NCBI RefSeq assembly: GCF_002813915.1
Contig: NZ_CP019335.1
Location: 3,951,777-4,015,776, forward strand
Origin: Tenacibaculum sp. SZ-18
GTDB lineage: Bacteria; Bacteroidota; Bacteroidia; Flavobacteriales; Flavobacteriaceae
DNA: 64,000 bases
Direction of reading: 5' to 3'
Position 1 is the stretch's first letter, and each line of letters opens with the position of its first letter. The translations under genes were made by a program, and so were the position numbers. Below, one piece after another: positions 18,152 to 28,027 of this stretch. Under the pieces are notes generated by a model, which saw nothing but the letters and a program-made list of their open reading frames with translations, was not told the origin of the DNA and did not search any database.

Positions 18152-21100
18152 ATGGAAACTAAACTAAAAGATATCACGACAGAATATAGTAAGTTTAATA
18201 CCAACCAGGTATTAACAGCAAAACAATTAAATGCTTTTATAGATTATTTTGATGATCAAGATCGATTATCAAGAATTGCCCTAAATGGCATTGGAATTGC
18301 TTGTGGATTTCAACTTACTCCAGAATATAATGCTGATAATTCTGCTATTCAAAGTTTAATAATTTCGCAAGGTGTAGGAGTTACAACTGATGGGGATTTG
18401 GTTCAGTTTCATGATTTACTTGAGAAGAATTTAAAATCAAAAAAGTTTAGGTTTTACAGGAAATTTGAAGACGATAAAGCTAAGTATCCAAAGTTTCTTA
18501 GTAGCCAATCAAATCAATATGATTTATGGGAAGTTTTTACCGATAACGATGGAACATATTCGAATTTAGTTGAGCTTAGTGATATAAAAAAAATGGCTGC
18601 GATATTGTATCTAGAACAATATCCGAATGAAGATGCTTTATGTAATAAATTGAATTGTGATAATCAAGGTATCGAGCAAATCAACAACTTACGAGTTTTA
18701 TTAATTAGTTATGAAGTCCTAGAAGCAATTGCTACCAAAGATGATATTTTTACTCAGCATGATTGGTTCAAAATCAATGATACATTACCTGTTGTTGAAG
18801 CAAGAAGAGTTGTTTTAAATGAAGACAATACAGAAACATTTTCTTCTCTTAAAGGATTATATAATACAGCAGTTAAAGATGAAAGTATTGCAACTGATTT
18901 AATTTTAGGTTACGAAGTAATTCTTAATAAATTTGGACTTCCAACCATCACAAATAAGATAAAATCACTTTTTAGTTTTAGCGCGCTAAATATTCCTTTA
19001 GATTTCCAATATCGTTATGATACTTTAAAAGATTTGATTGACACATACAATGAAATCAAGCAATTATTATTACATATCAATGTAAATTGTTGTCCAAATA
19101 TTGGTGCTTTTCCAAAGCATTTAATGCTAGGAAAAATTGAAAAATCAGAGTTTCCGGAATTAAGACATCGTTTTTATAATTCACCGATTATTAGTAACGA
19201 AGATGAGAATTTAAGTAAAATTCACATATTACTTCAGCGAGCAATTTCAATTGCTACTAATTATATTGGTACATCAAAAACTGATGACATTGAAGTTACT
19301 CCATCCATGGCGCATGCTTCGTTAAGTGAAAAAGCGGTTCCGTTTTACTATAATGTCAATAATGAGTTGTTGAAAAATTGGAATTATAACAAAACAGTAA
19401 ATTATAAGTCTGATGAAAACCTAAGTTATCACAAGGATAATCTAGATAAATCTTTACCAATTCAAAGACCTTTACACTACAATATTGATAAGAATGACTT
19501 TTATAGAATTGAAGGTCATCAAGGTAAAATGTACGGAGAAGCTTTGGCTAAAATTCAAAAACTTAAAAAAGATCACGGATTAAGTTTTGATGTTAAAACA
19601 CTTTCAATAAATGCAACGTCTCAAACTATTAATATCAATGATTATGAATGTGAGTTTGAAGATTTAAAAATGTTATTGAATGCATGGAAAGCTGAGCAAA
19701 ACTGTATTCTTTCAGAAGTTAGTAAAACATTTTCCGCTTTTAAATTTACAGATCCAAAAGTAAATGTTGTTGCCGATAAGTATAAAACAGTTAAAGATGC
19801 AATTAACGACGGTATTATAGGTGCTGTAGACGATTTAGCAGCAAGAGAGTTTTCAACAAAGAGTGTAATTGAGAATAAAGAATTCACCTTCAAGGAGGAA
19901 GTTGTATATGGTAAAAGCGACGTGCTATTTCAAGATCAAAGAGAACTTCATAAATCTTATGAAAGAAATATTATAGAAGATAATCTTACAAAAGAAGATG
20001 AAACTTTAGGATTTATCATTGGAAATTTTTTAGATAAAAACAAAGGTGGTTCTTCAAGTGATATTATTGTAGAGCTTGAAAAAGAAATTGCGCCAATAAG
20101 AGATAAAGATGTTTGGATTCAAGAACCAGAGTTATCTGATTTTATTTTAACAGATATTACAGAAACATTGGTGCATGCTTATGTTTTAGATAATAAAGTT
20201 CCTTTAAATATTCGAGATATTAATGACACAATTTTGGTGAGTTATAAACTAACAATCGAAAAGTTATGTCAACAAGTAAAAAAACTACAAGCAAAATATA
20301 ATGTTACAAACTTAGCAGATTCTACAAAGCAAATACTAGGTTTAATGATCAATCAATTATCAATAGTTTGTTGTTCGGGTAAAAAACTAGAAACACTACT
20401 TGCGGAAATAGAAAATAGAAAAGAGAAAATTTTGGATAAGATCCAATTATCAGAATTTGTTAAACATCATCCAGGGTTAGAACATAAAGCAGGAGTGATT
20501 CCAGGGGGAACTTTTGTAATGGTTTACGTTACTGAAAATGCGACAGATGCAAATACGTTTAATAATGTTGTTTTAGACATAATTTTCAGAGAACAACCAA
20601 CTGACCGGAAATCTATTGAGGATAGTATTTTTGATTCGGTTAGGGATGATGTTTTTTCAGATAAAGATGAACTCTTAACAAAAGACGCTTTAATTAGTTA
20701 TAAGAATGGAGGATTAATAAGTCTTTGGGATAAAAGCTCAACAATTAATTTCTCTTTTGTAGATGCAAAGTATCCAGAATTTACCAAACGATTATTTTTA
20801 GACGATGATGTTGTTTTGGTTGGAAAAACACTGGGAGATACAGTAGTAAATTTTACTGCGTTTTTAAATAGAACTTGGTCCAGAGCAGGTTTAGGAAACA
20901 TTATTTCTGCTGAAGAAACTTTAATGTATAAAGATGGTTCAGTTGGAATGCGAATCACAATTAAAGACCGATTGATTCCTAAAGACGAATTTTATTTCCA
21001 AATCTACAATCCAAATGTTTTAGGAACAAATAAAAGATTGTATTTCGATGATAATGAAGTGATACGTAAAAATGAAACATTACGAAATACTGTAGTGGCT

Positions 21101-23308
21101 GATTTTTCTTTACCATATATGTGCTGTTCAGATTGTGCTCCAGTAAACTTTATTGTTCCAAAAGAGCCTGTTTTCTTAAGCTTACCGGTAAGCTATATTT
21201 GTTTGGATAATAGTACTTCAATTGAACCATTAGTATTTAATAAGTTACCTATCGATGGAGTCATAGGTTCGGATATTCCAGAAGATTTTGAATCGGGAAT
21301 TTTCGTGGATCCTACAGATAATAAAACGAAATTAGATGTCACTAAAATCGATAAAAATTACCTTGGTAAAACAATCAACTTTACCGTAAATGGCGAGCCA
21401 ACGGATTGTCAAATAATTGTATATCCCGATGTTAATTTAAGTGTTGTTGTAGAACCAATTTCTTATAATGAGGATAAAACAGAAGCAACCGTTGCTTTTT
21501 CACTAAAATGGGATGATGATACATTGATTACTTCTGATTTTATAAATCAAGTAAAGTTTAATTGGGATTTTATAGGAAACGGATTACAAAAAGAACAAAC
21601 ACCTGTTGATAATCAGTTTACGCACTTGTATACATTACCAGTCAATGAGTTGAATATCATCACACCAACTTTGCAAGTATCGTTAGGTCCATGTACAAAA
21701 TCAATAATTATTGAGCCGATTATTTTTGATAGTGAAACACCTTCAGAACTATCCATTGTTCCATCATATTGTTTAAATTCAGAAACAACTTCAAATGCAA
21801 GAATTCCTTTTATAAACGTAGGTGGCGCAATTACAATTAATGGTGTTCCTATTCCTGGCGTTTCAATTGAGGGGAGTGAATTAGTAATTAATGCGGCTGA
21901 GTTTAATGCATATGACCAATTAATCAGATTTAATGAAGATGGTCAAACTACAAACGCAAGAATTGTTATTTATGAAGTACAACAAATTCAAATTATAGAA
22001 GGTAAAAATTCAGGTTTTGTTTGGGAAGATGAGAAACTAGTTTATCGTGCTGATTTCTCGGTAGAATTACCTAATGGAACAGATGCAAATTCATTGAATA
22101 TTAAATGGGAAGCAGAAGGGCAAACAAGCAATGCTGAAATGTTTACACCGAATTTTGTTATTGAACCAGATTCAGTAAATACAATCAAGGTAAATGTGAC
22201 TGTTGAAGGAAAAACAGGCTGTACTTCAGAAGACACGAAAGATATTACAATTTCTTATCCAGATTTTATTATTGACATTCCAGATGCAACTTTCTGTCTG
22301 GAAGATAAAAATCCTCATGTAATTTCCATAAAACCAGTAGTTCAAGGAAGTGTTTTGAAAGCAAACGGACTTAAGTTTAATGAAGAAAGAGGAGTTTGGG
22401 AATTTATTCCAGCGGCTGCGGGATTGTCTTCTGCTGGAACAATTACAGTTAGTTTGGTTGGAACAAATGTTACGGGAATAATTCAAGTAACAGAAAGATC
22501 AAAAGCTAGTTTTACTCATAGTTTTAATTCAGAAACAAGAGTATTGTCATTAACGAATACATCAGAAATTGGAAATCAATATATCTGGAGTATAAATGGA
22601 ATTGAGAGACAACCTCAAACTACGAGAAGAACAATTACAGTTGATTTATCGGATTTCACAGGAAGTTCGGTTAGAGTTTCACTATCTGTTCAAAGTCATT
22701 GTGGTACAAATACTATTACCGAAGTTGTTGAAATTCCTACAATTATTACAAAAACTTGTGAAGAGGAAATGCAACAGATCTTACTCGAAGAACAAAAGTT
22801 ATTCTTAGCAGAAGATAAAGAACTTGCTACTGAATTTGTAGAGACAATTATAAATCCAACAATCAATTTATATAACGGAGTTCTGAAGAATTTTACCAAT
22901 TATTCAAGTGGAGAAAACAATGCTACAATTGAAAAGCCATTCTCAACTTTATTAAATAATACAGCAGAGGCAATTAAAAAAGATCCAGAGAATGAAACTC
23001 TAAAGAAATATTATCGAGCTCAGGTGAAAATATACTTTGCTATTATTCACTGTCAAACTCCGGAAACTCTAGAAACAAAAGGCGATAATGGAAATATTAT
23101 CACATTTCAAATAAGTAGAGTATTAAACGAAATTGATACGGATTTAATAGAGTTTCAGAAAAGAAGAATTAAAATAGATATTAAAACCGATTCTGGTGGA
23201 GGTAATTTACAAACTTTCTTAGAACTGTGTGCTGAAACAATCAACTCAAAGTTGATAGCAGAAGTAATTCAATTACAATTAGTAGAGACTTTAAAAAATT
23301 CTATTTGA
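18152..23308 (+). CDS. Giant baseplate-associated protein with Ig/PKD-like modules
   Basis: A 1718-residue protein. The N-terminus (about 1-100: IALNGIGIACGFQLTP, then IISQGVGVTTDGDL) resembles attachment domains found in CIS baseplate-linked proteins. Residues about 100-1000 are mixed helical, and about 1000-1540 hold several Ig/PKD-like beta modules with repeated FSL, DFS and TVNV strands and paired Cys (CCSDCAPVNF). The end (about 1550-1718) is helical. In Afp/PVC this cluster position holds Afp13, the tail fibre. A role as fibre or surface extension is inference; no adhesin or enzyme motif was recognised. Confidence 0.6.
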   Translation: METKLKDITTEYSKFNTNQVLTAKQLNAFIDYFDDQDRLSRIALNGIGIACGFQLTPEYNADNSAIQSLIISQGVGVTTDGDLVQFHDLLEKNLKSKKFRFYRKFEDDKAKYPKFLSSQSNQYDLWEVFTDNDGTYSNLVELSDIKKMAAILYLEQYPNEDALCNKLNCDNQGIEQINNLRVLLISYEVLEAIATKDDIFTQHDWFKINDTLPVVEARRVVLNEDNTETFSSLKGLYNTAVKDESIATDLILGYEVILNKFGLPTITNKIKSLFSFSALNIPLDFQYRYDTLKDLIDTYNEIKQLLLHINVNCCPNIGAFPKHLMLGKIEKSEFPELRHRFYNSPIISNEDENLSKIHILLQRAISIATNYIGTSKTDDIEVTPSMAHASLSEKAVPFYYNVNNELLKNWNYNKTVNYKSDENLSYHKDNLDKSLPIQRPLHYNIDKNDFYRIEGHQGKMYGEALAKIQKLKKDHGLSFDVKTLSINATSQTININDYECEFEDLKMLLNAWKAEQNCILSEVSKTFSAFKFTDPKVNVVADKYKTVKDAINDGIIGAVDDLAAREFSTKSVIENKEFTFKEEVVYGKSDVLFQDQRELHKSYERNIIEDNLTKEDETLGFIIGNFLDKNKGGSSSDIIVELEKEIAPIRDKDVWIQEPELSDFILTDITETLVHAYVLDNKVPLNIRDINDTILVSYKLTIEKLCQQVKKLQAKYNVTNLADSTKQILGLMINQLSIVCCSGKKLETLLAEIENRKEKILDKIQLSEFVKHHPGLEHKAGVIPGGTFVMVYVTENATDANTFNNVVLDIIFREQPTDRKSIEDSIFDSVRDDVFSDKDELLTKDALISYKNGGLISLWDKSSTINFSFVDAKYPEFTKRLFLDDDVVLVGKTLGDTVVNFTAFLNRTWSRAGLGNIISAEETLMYKDGSVGMRITIKDRLIPKDEFYFQIYNPNVLGTNKRLYFDDNEVIRKNETLRNTVVADFSLPYMCCSDCAPVNFIVPKEPVFLSLPVSYICLDNSTSIEPLVFNKLPIDGVIGSDIPEDFESGIFVDPTDNKTKLDVTKIDKNYLGKTINFTVNGEPTDCQIIVYPDVNLSVVVEPISYNEDKTEATVAFSLKWDDDTLITSDFINQVKFNWDFIGNGLQKEQTPVDNQFTHLYTLPVNELNIITPTLQVSLGPCTKSIIIEPIIFDSETPSELSIVPSYCLNSETTSNARIPFINVGGAITINGVPIPGVSIEGSELVINAAEFNAYDQLIRFNEDGQTTNARIVIYEVQQIQIIEGKNSGFVWEDEKLVYRADFSVELPNGTDANSLNIKWEAEGQTSNAEMFTPNFVIEPDSVNTIKVNVTVEGKTGCTSEDTKDITISYPDFIIDIPDATFCLEDKNPHVISIKPVVQGSVLKANGLKFNEERGVWEFIPAAAGLSSAGTITVSLVGTNVTGIIQVTERSKASFTHSFNSETRVLSLTNTSEIGNQYIWSINGIERQPQTTRRTITVDLSDFTGSSVRVSLSVQSHCGTNTITEVVEIPTIITKTCEEEMQQILLEEQKLFLAEDKELATEFVETIINPTINLYNGVLKNFTNYSSGENNATIEKPFSTLLNNTAEAIKKDPENETLKKYYRAQVKIYFAIIHCQTPETLETKGDNGNIITFQISRVLNEIDTDLIEFQKRRIKIDIKTDSGGGNLQTFLELCAETINSKLIAEVIQLQLVETLKNSI

Positions 23309-23329
23309 TAAAAATTGAGGGAGATTCAA

Positions 23330-25537
23330 ATGAGGATTCAAGAACACATAATCAACAAAGTTGTTGTAGATATAAATACGAGTTCTAAAAAGGTAGCTGA
23401 AGAGCTTAAAAATTCTGTAGATACTTTTTTAAAAGAGGAAATATTTCCTCTTATTGAATCCTTTTTTGAGTCTATTTCCACAACAGATCAAATCATAAAA
23501 TTAATTCCTAAACTTAATTTAAATATTGATTTGAGCGGTTTTACTTCATCGGTATCTTCCGAGAGTTTTAAAATTGAAGTAAAACGAAATATTTCTGATC
23601 AATTAAAAGAAATCATAAACCAACCAGAGGTTCATAATATTGAAATCACGGAAAAATCTGTAGAGAAATCGAAAGCTGATACGTTCTTTTATTTTATGGA
23701 AAACGGAACTTTTTCTTGGTGGAATAATTATACGGAGAATTACAATTTTACTAGAAAAGACTTATTTGAAATAACCGAAACTGTAAATTACAATTCTAGC
23801 TTTTTCAATCTTTTGAAATCGGTAAAAGCAAGAATTCGATTGTTGAATCAGTTTTTAGATGAGGAATTACAACTATTGTTTTTAGGTGTTTCTCAAAAGC
23901 CACAAGAATATGTTTTTCTTTTAAATGAAATTATCTCGTTTAATAAGAAAAATCAAACTAACAATGAGTTCAGAAAAGAAATATGGAACGCTTTTATAGA
24001 GTTAACAATTCAAGGAAACATTCAAATATTATTCGAGTTATTGTTGGAAAATCAATTGTTTTTTGAAAACAATAATCTTCAAATAGAAAAAGAAACAATT
24101 CATTTATTTATAAAGTCTATTTTTCAAAATAAACCTGAAGTAAAGAATTTATTGCCAACAAGTTTCCTAGATAATCTTTTAGAAGTAAAGTTCTGTTCAC
24201 CCAATTTAAATGTAAAACCTGAGTATAAAAAAACAGATAAGAATCAAGATATAAAAATAAACACTGAGTTATCAGAAGAAAATAGTTTACAATCTGTATT
24301 AGAGCGAAATTCTAAAGAAAAAAAAGATATCGAAAAAACTGAATTGACATTAAATAAAACAGAAGAGAATTCAATCCTTTTGAATTCTTTTGAAACTAAA
24401 AAAAAGCTAGAAAATATTGAAATTATTGATGCTCAGTTTTATAATGATTTTAATTTACAGAGAGAGAATGATAGAATTGAATCTGATTCTGGAAATGAGG
24501 AAGTTTCTACAAGTAACATAAAAAATTCTGAGCAAACATTTTCAGAATTTGAAGAGAAATATTCAGTAAAACCAACTGAATTGTTGGAAGGAAATTCAAC
24601 TACTATAATAGCAAATAGTTCAAGTAATATTGAAAATAAAAAGCCAGAAAATGAAGAGTTAGTCAAAAAGGTTGCAGAAGAATCTAGTGAAAATAAAGTT
24701 ATTCAAAATGAAAAAAATGCTAGTGTAATTTCGCCATCCTCAAATAATAGTTTCGATTTAAAAAATGGAGATGATTTTTCAAAGGAATTATTGATTTCCA
24801 AAAATGATAAAGAGTTGCTTACAAAAGAAAATAATGAAGAGAATTCATCGATTTCAAACTCGCAAAAAGTTGCTAAGAGTAATGAAAGAATTGATGTTTC
24901 AACACCAAAATCAACAAGGCCAAATAATGTGTTGATGAAAGAAGTAGCTGAGGTTTCTTCGAGAAAGAATATGAAACATCAAACGAATCAAAAACCAGCA
25001 ACATTGAGAAACTTGAAAGAACTATTTAACGGATTTACAATGTCTAAATCGTACATAATTAATAATGCTGGACTTATATTAATTCATCCATTTCTCAAAC
25101 AGTTTTTCGCTTCTAATAATTTACTTAATGATCACAACCAAATTATAAAAACAACTGAGGCTGTTCATCTTTTGCATTATGTTGCAACAAAAAAAGAAAA
25201 GCAAATTGAGAGCAATTTAATTTTTGAAAAGTTCTTATGCAATGTGCCAATTGAGGAGTCTATTGATAGAAATATTACACTTACCGATGAGATGAAAGAA
25301 AGTGCAGAAAATCTTTTAGAGTCGGTGGTGTTTAATTGGGAGATTTTGAAAAGTTCTTCGCCAGATTTAATTCGAAACGAGTTTATACAAAGACAAGGAA
25401 AATTAGATCTAACAAAGGAAAACCCACAAATTACAATTGAAAGAAAAACACAAGATATTTTATTAGATAAATTACCATGGAACTACAGCTTATGCAAACT
25501 TCCTTGGATGAAAAAATTATTGTTTACAGACTGGTAA
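23330..25537 (+). CDS. eCIS tape measure protein (Afp14-like)
   Basis: A 735-residue protein when started at ATG 23330; an in-frame TTG at 23315 would add five residues. The N-terminus (RIQEHIINKVVVDINTSSKK, then LKEEIFPLIESFFESIS) and the end (LPWNYSLCKLPWMKKLLFTDW-like) match the CIS tape-measure family, which sets tube length. Residues about 300-590 are low-complexity, rich in Glu, Lys, Asn and Ser, and probably disordered. An NNAGLILIHPFLKQFF segment follows, typical of the C-terminal domain. Its size should scale with particle length. Confidence 0.85.
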   Translation: MRIQEHIINKVVVDINTSSKKVAEELKNSVDTFLKEEIFPLIESFFESISTTDQIIKLIPKLNLNIDLSGFTSSVSSESFKIEVKRNISDQLKEIINQPEVHNIEITEKSVEKSKADTFFYFMENGTFSWWNNYTENYNFTRKDLFEITETVNYNSSFFNLLKSVKARIRLLNQFLDEELQLLFLGVSQKPQEYVFLLNEIISFNKKNQTNNEFRKEIWNAFIELTIQGNIQILFELLLENQLFFENNNLQIEKETIHLFIKSIFQNKPEVKNLLPTSFLDNLLEVKFCSPNLNVKPEYKKTDKNQDIKINTELSEENSLQSVLERNSKEKKDIEKTELTLNKTEENSILLNSFETKKKLENIEIIDAQFYNDFNLQRENDRIESDSGNEEVSTSNIKNSEQTFSEFEEKYSVKPTELLEGNSTTIIANSSSNIENKKPENEELVKKVAEESSENKVIQNEKNASVISPSSNNSFDLKNGDDFSKELLISKNDKELLTKENNEENSSISNSQKVAKSNERIDVSTPKSTRPNNVLMKEVAEVSSRKNMKHQTNQKPATLRNLKELFNGFTMSKSYIINNAGLILIHPFLKQFFASNNLLNDHNQIIKTTEAVHLLHYVATKKEKQIESNLIFEKFLCNVPIEESIDRNITLTDEMKESAENLLESVVFNWEILKSSSPDLIRNEFIQRQGKLDLTKENPQITIERKTQDILLDKLPWNYSLCKLPWMKKLLFTDW

Positions 25538-25580
25538 ATCGGTCATTCTAAGTAGCACATTATAATTAACCAAGTTAAAA

Positions 25581-26039
25581 ATGAAAACTAAATTAACCTA
25601 CCTAATTCCAATTATTATTACAGGTTTCGTACTTGTAAATATCAACTTAGAGTTAATCAGTTTAAAACCGATTGAAGAAGTAGAGCTAAGTACATTATTC
25701 ATGTCTTTTCCAATCATTTTAGCATTAACAGAAAGATTTAATGAAGTTTTTATTGTGTGTAAATCCGAAACTAGAGATAGTAACATAAGGAAAACAACAT
25801 TGGCATCTTTTAGTGTTGGAATATTATTAGCAATTGCAGGCTTTCGCATATTAGAAAGGTTTATGGAAGTTCCTTCGGAAGCTTTTGAAATTCAAGTAAT
25901 CATTTTCAAATTTATAGATACTATTTTAACGGCAGTGGTTATTGCTGGAGGAACAGATGGTTGGCATCAAATAGTTGGCTTAATACGAGACATTACAAAG
26001 TCGAAAAGAGAAGAAACAAAATCAACTAAAACTGTGTAA
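25581..26039 (+). CDS. Small multi-TM membrane protein, holin-like
   Basis: A 152-residue protein with about three or four hydrophobic segments (5-25, 42-58, 72-92, 112-130) and a basic C-terminus (SKREETKS). The last TM runs into TAVVIAGGTDGWHQIVGLIRDI, a pattern I associate with phage and CIS holin-like proteins. It lies between the tape measure and the cargo genes. A role in releasing particles by membrane permeabilisation, or in docking, is inference. No enzyme motif is seen. Confidence 0.6.
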   Translation: MKTKLTYLIPIIITGFVLVNINLELISLKPIEEVELSTLFMSFPIILALTERFNEVFIVCKSETRDSNIRKTTLASFSVGILLAIAGFRILERFMEVPSEAFEIQVIIFKFIDTILTAVVIAGGTDGWHQIVGLIRDITKSKREETKSTKTV

Positions 26040-26042
26040 TCT

Positions 26043-27449
26043 ATGTTTACAAGGGATCAAAAGCACGGAAGAAAATTCCAAACGGTAAAAGAAAATAAAA
26101 CATTTATCCAGCCAAAGTTGAAAATGGGACAACCCGGAGATAAATATGAAATTGAAGCCGATAAAATGGCTGATAAAGTTGTAAATAAATCAACTGGAAA
26201 TAAAAATATACAATCAAAAGGAAGTGAAGACGAAGTACAGAAAAAACCTTTAGCATCCGAGATAACAACATTTGTTCAAAAGAAAGAAAGTTCTGAGGAA
26301 GATAAGCCTATTCAAAAAATGGAAGAAGAAGAGGCTGTTCAAAGTAAAGAGGAAGAGATTCAGAAAATGGAAGAGCAAGAGGCTGTTCAGAATAAAGAAG
26401 AAGAGGTTCAAACGAAAAAGAATAACACAAAAAAAAGTACAACTTCGAATTCTTTTGAAAGTAGATTGAAAAGAGGAAATGGAGGGCAAAAAATGGATAT
26501 TTCAATCAAACAAGAAATGGAGTCAGGATTTGGTGTTGATTTTTCAAATGTAAGAATTCATAATGATGGGAACTCTAGAGAATTAAGTGGAGAAATTGGT
26601 GCGCAAGCATTTACACACGGAAATGATATCTACTTTAATAAGGGAAAATACAATCCTGAGAGCAAGGAAGGTAAGCATTTGTTAGCTCATGAATTAACAC
26701 ATACGATTCAGCAAAAAGGAAGGTTAGAAAGATCTATTCAAAAAAAATCTGTCGTTCCAGGAACTGAAGATAAAGACAAAAATAAACTTAAGAAATACAA
26801 AACAGCATTTCCGTATTTCTATAAATACATGACAAGTCATTTTGGAGAGTATTTAACAGGGAGTGAAAAAATTAAAAAAGCATTGTTGAAAAATTCTGTA
26901 GGTATTTTAACTGAGGAAAAGATAAAAGAAACAACTGATTTTGAAAAAGGAAATGGACCTGCAATTGAACTTGTCGAATTCTCGAATCCTAATCAACATG
27001 GAGAATATTTTTATCAAGGAAATACCATAAAACTTGACTATCGATTGGTTGAGAAATATGAAGAAATTATGTCAAATCCTAATGCAAGTGCTGAACAAAA
27101 AAATGCAATAAGTATTAGTTTAAATCAAGTACTCATTAATGAGTTTACGCATTATGGAGATGCAATAGATGGAATCGATGCGATTAAAGATGAAAAAGGA
27201 AATGTGGTAAACAATATGGAACCAGGAGAAGGAGCAGAAGGGAATTTCACATCTAAGTATGATGAAGGAAATGAGGCAGTCGCTGAGATTTTTAAGTTTT
27301 ACGGAAGCTCTATGAGAGATGGACTACAAAATTACGCTTTCCATGCAAAAGGAATATATCTTGATCCTACTACATTAAAAGAGGTAGAAAAAGATATTTC
27401 CGTAATCGATAAAAGTGTACTTCCGCCAATACCTAGAATAATTAAATAG
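26043..27449 (+). CDS. eCIS cargo protein with DUF4157 and metalloprotease-like C-terminus
   Basis: A 468-residue protein. It has an N-terminal segment with FIQPKLKMGQPGDKYEIEADKMADKV, a repeated Glu/Lys/Gln linker (about 85-125), and then a DUF4157 domain (about 138-230) with GFGVDFSNVRIH, AFTHGNDIYF and HELTH at 216-220. DUF4157 is the common eCIS-associated effector domain. The C-terminal 200 residues contain NEFTHYGDAIDG at 366-377, which resembles the HExxHYGD core of toxin metallopeptidases but has Asn in place of the first His. Target unknown. The gene is close to its neighbours (3 bp upstream, 8 bp downstream). Confidence 0.85.
   Translation: MFTRDQKHGRKFQTVKENKTFIQPKLKMGQPGDKYEIEADKMADKVVNKSTGNKNIQSKGSEDEVQKKPLASEITTFVQKKESSEEDKPIQKMEEEEAVQSKEEEIQKMEEQEAVQNKEEEVQTKKNNTKKSTTSNSFESRLKRGNGGQKMDISIKQEMESGFGVDFSNVRIHNDGNSRELSGEIGAQAFTHGNDIYFNKGKYNPESKEGKHLLAHELTHTIQQKGRLERSIQKKSVVPGTEDKDKNKLKKYKTAFPYFYKYMTSHFGEYLTGSEKIKKALLKNSVGILTEEKIKETTDFEKGNGPAIELVEFSNPNQHGEYFYQGNTIKLDYRLVEKYEEIMSNPNASAEQKNAISISLNQVLINEFTHYGDAIDGIDAIKDEKGNVVNNMEPGEGAEGNFTSKYDEGNEAVAEIFKFYGSSMRDGLQNYAFHAKGIYLDPTTLKEVEKDISVIDKSVLPPIPRIIK
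26310..26405 (+). repeat. Two 48-bp tandem repeats coding an acidic linker
   Basis: Two 48-bp units code for IQKMEEEEAVQSKEEE and IQKMEEQEAVQNKEEE, before DUF4157. Such Glu/Gln-rich repeats are common linkers in DUF4157 proteins and are prone to copy-number change. Confidence 0.8.
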
Positions 27450-27457
27450 AAGAGAAG

Positions 27458-28024
27458 ATGGCAAACACAACCAATACAAAATTTTCAACTTCGGTAATGG
27501 CAATTACAGGTTTAATTACGGCCATTGGAAGTATTATTACAATACTTTTTAATGTGGGAATTATAGGTAATAAAGGAGATGATAAACGTCAAGATCTTCA
27601 AAAGAATATTCCTAAGGAGGTTGTAGTTAAAGAAGAAATAACTCCTAATATCATCGAAGAAAAAGAAGTAAAAATAATTACAAAAGACGAATTAAAAGTT
27701 CAAAAAAAAGTAGCAGTCAAAGAGTTTAATTTAACTGGAAGATGGATAGATATAAATAATCCAACTGGAAGATATGAAATTACGCATGATAATTCAAGAG
27801 GTATAACTTTTACTGAATACTCATTAATTTTTGGAGAATGGATAGCAACTGCTGAAGGATCAGGAGAGGTGAATTCAATGAGTGTAAATATTCCATATAC
27901 AACCTATGTCGGAACAAATGGAAAATTCACGGGAAAAATCACGAATAATGGAAAAATAATAGATGGACAGGTAAAAGATTTTAATGCAGGTATTACTGCA
28001 GAACTAAAACTACAAAAGCAGTAA
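27458..28024 (+). CDS. Membrane-anchored small beta-rich protein of the eCIS cluster
   Basis: A 188-residue protein with one N-terminal TM (about 12-34, VMAITGLITAIGSIITILF), a Lys/Glu-rich linker (to about 90) and a beta-rich C-terminal domain that begins FNLTGRWIDINNPTGRYEI and carries alternating Gly/polar strands. The domain looks like a lipocalin/SH3-type barrel, which is a guess. It lies between two cargo genes, so it could protect the producer from one of them or act in loading; neither can be shown here. Confidence 0.6.
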   Translation: MANTTNTKFSTSVMAITGLITAIGSIITILFNVGIIGNKGDDKRQDLQKNIPKEVVVKEEITPNIIEEKEVKIITKDELKVQKKVAVKEFNLTGRWIDINNPTGRYEITHDNSRGITFTEYSLIFGEWIATAEGSGEVNSMSVNIPYTTYVGTNGKFTGKITNNGKIIDGQVKDFNAGITAELKLQKQ

Positions 28025-28027
28025 AAC

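Noticed and set aside
26250..26505. Several overlapping frames rich in Phe/Leu or Lys/Arg across the 48-bp repeats
   Set aside because: Low-complexity products of reading the acidic linker repeat in other frames and on the other strand.
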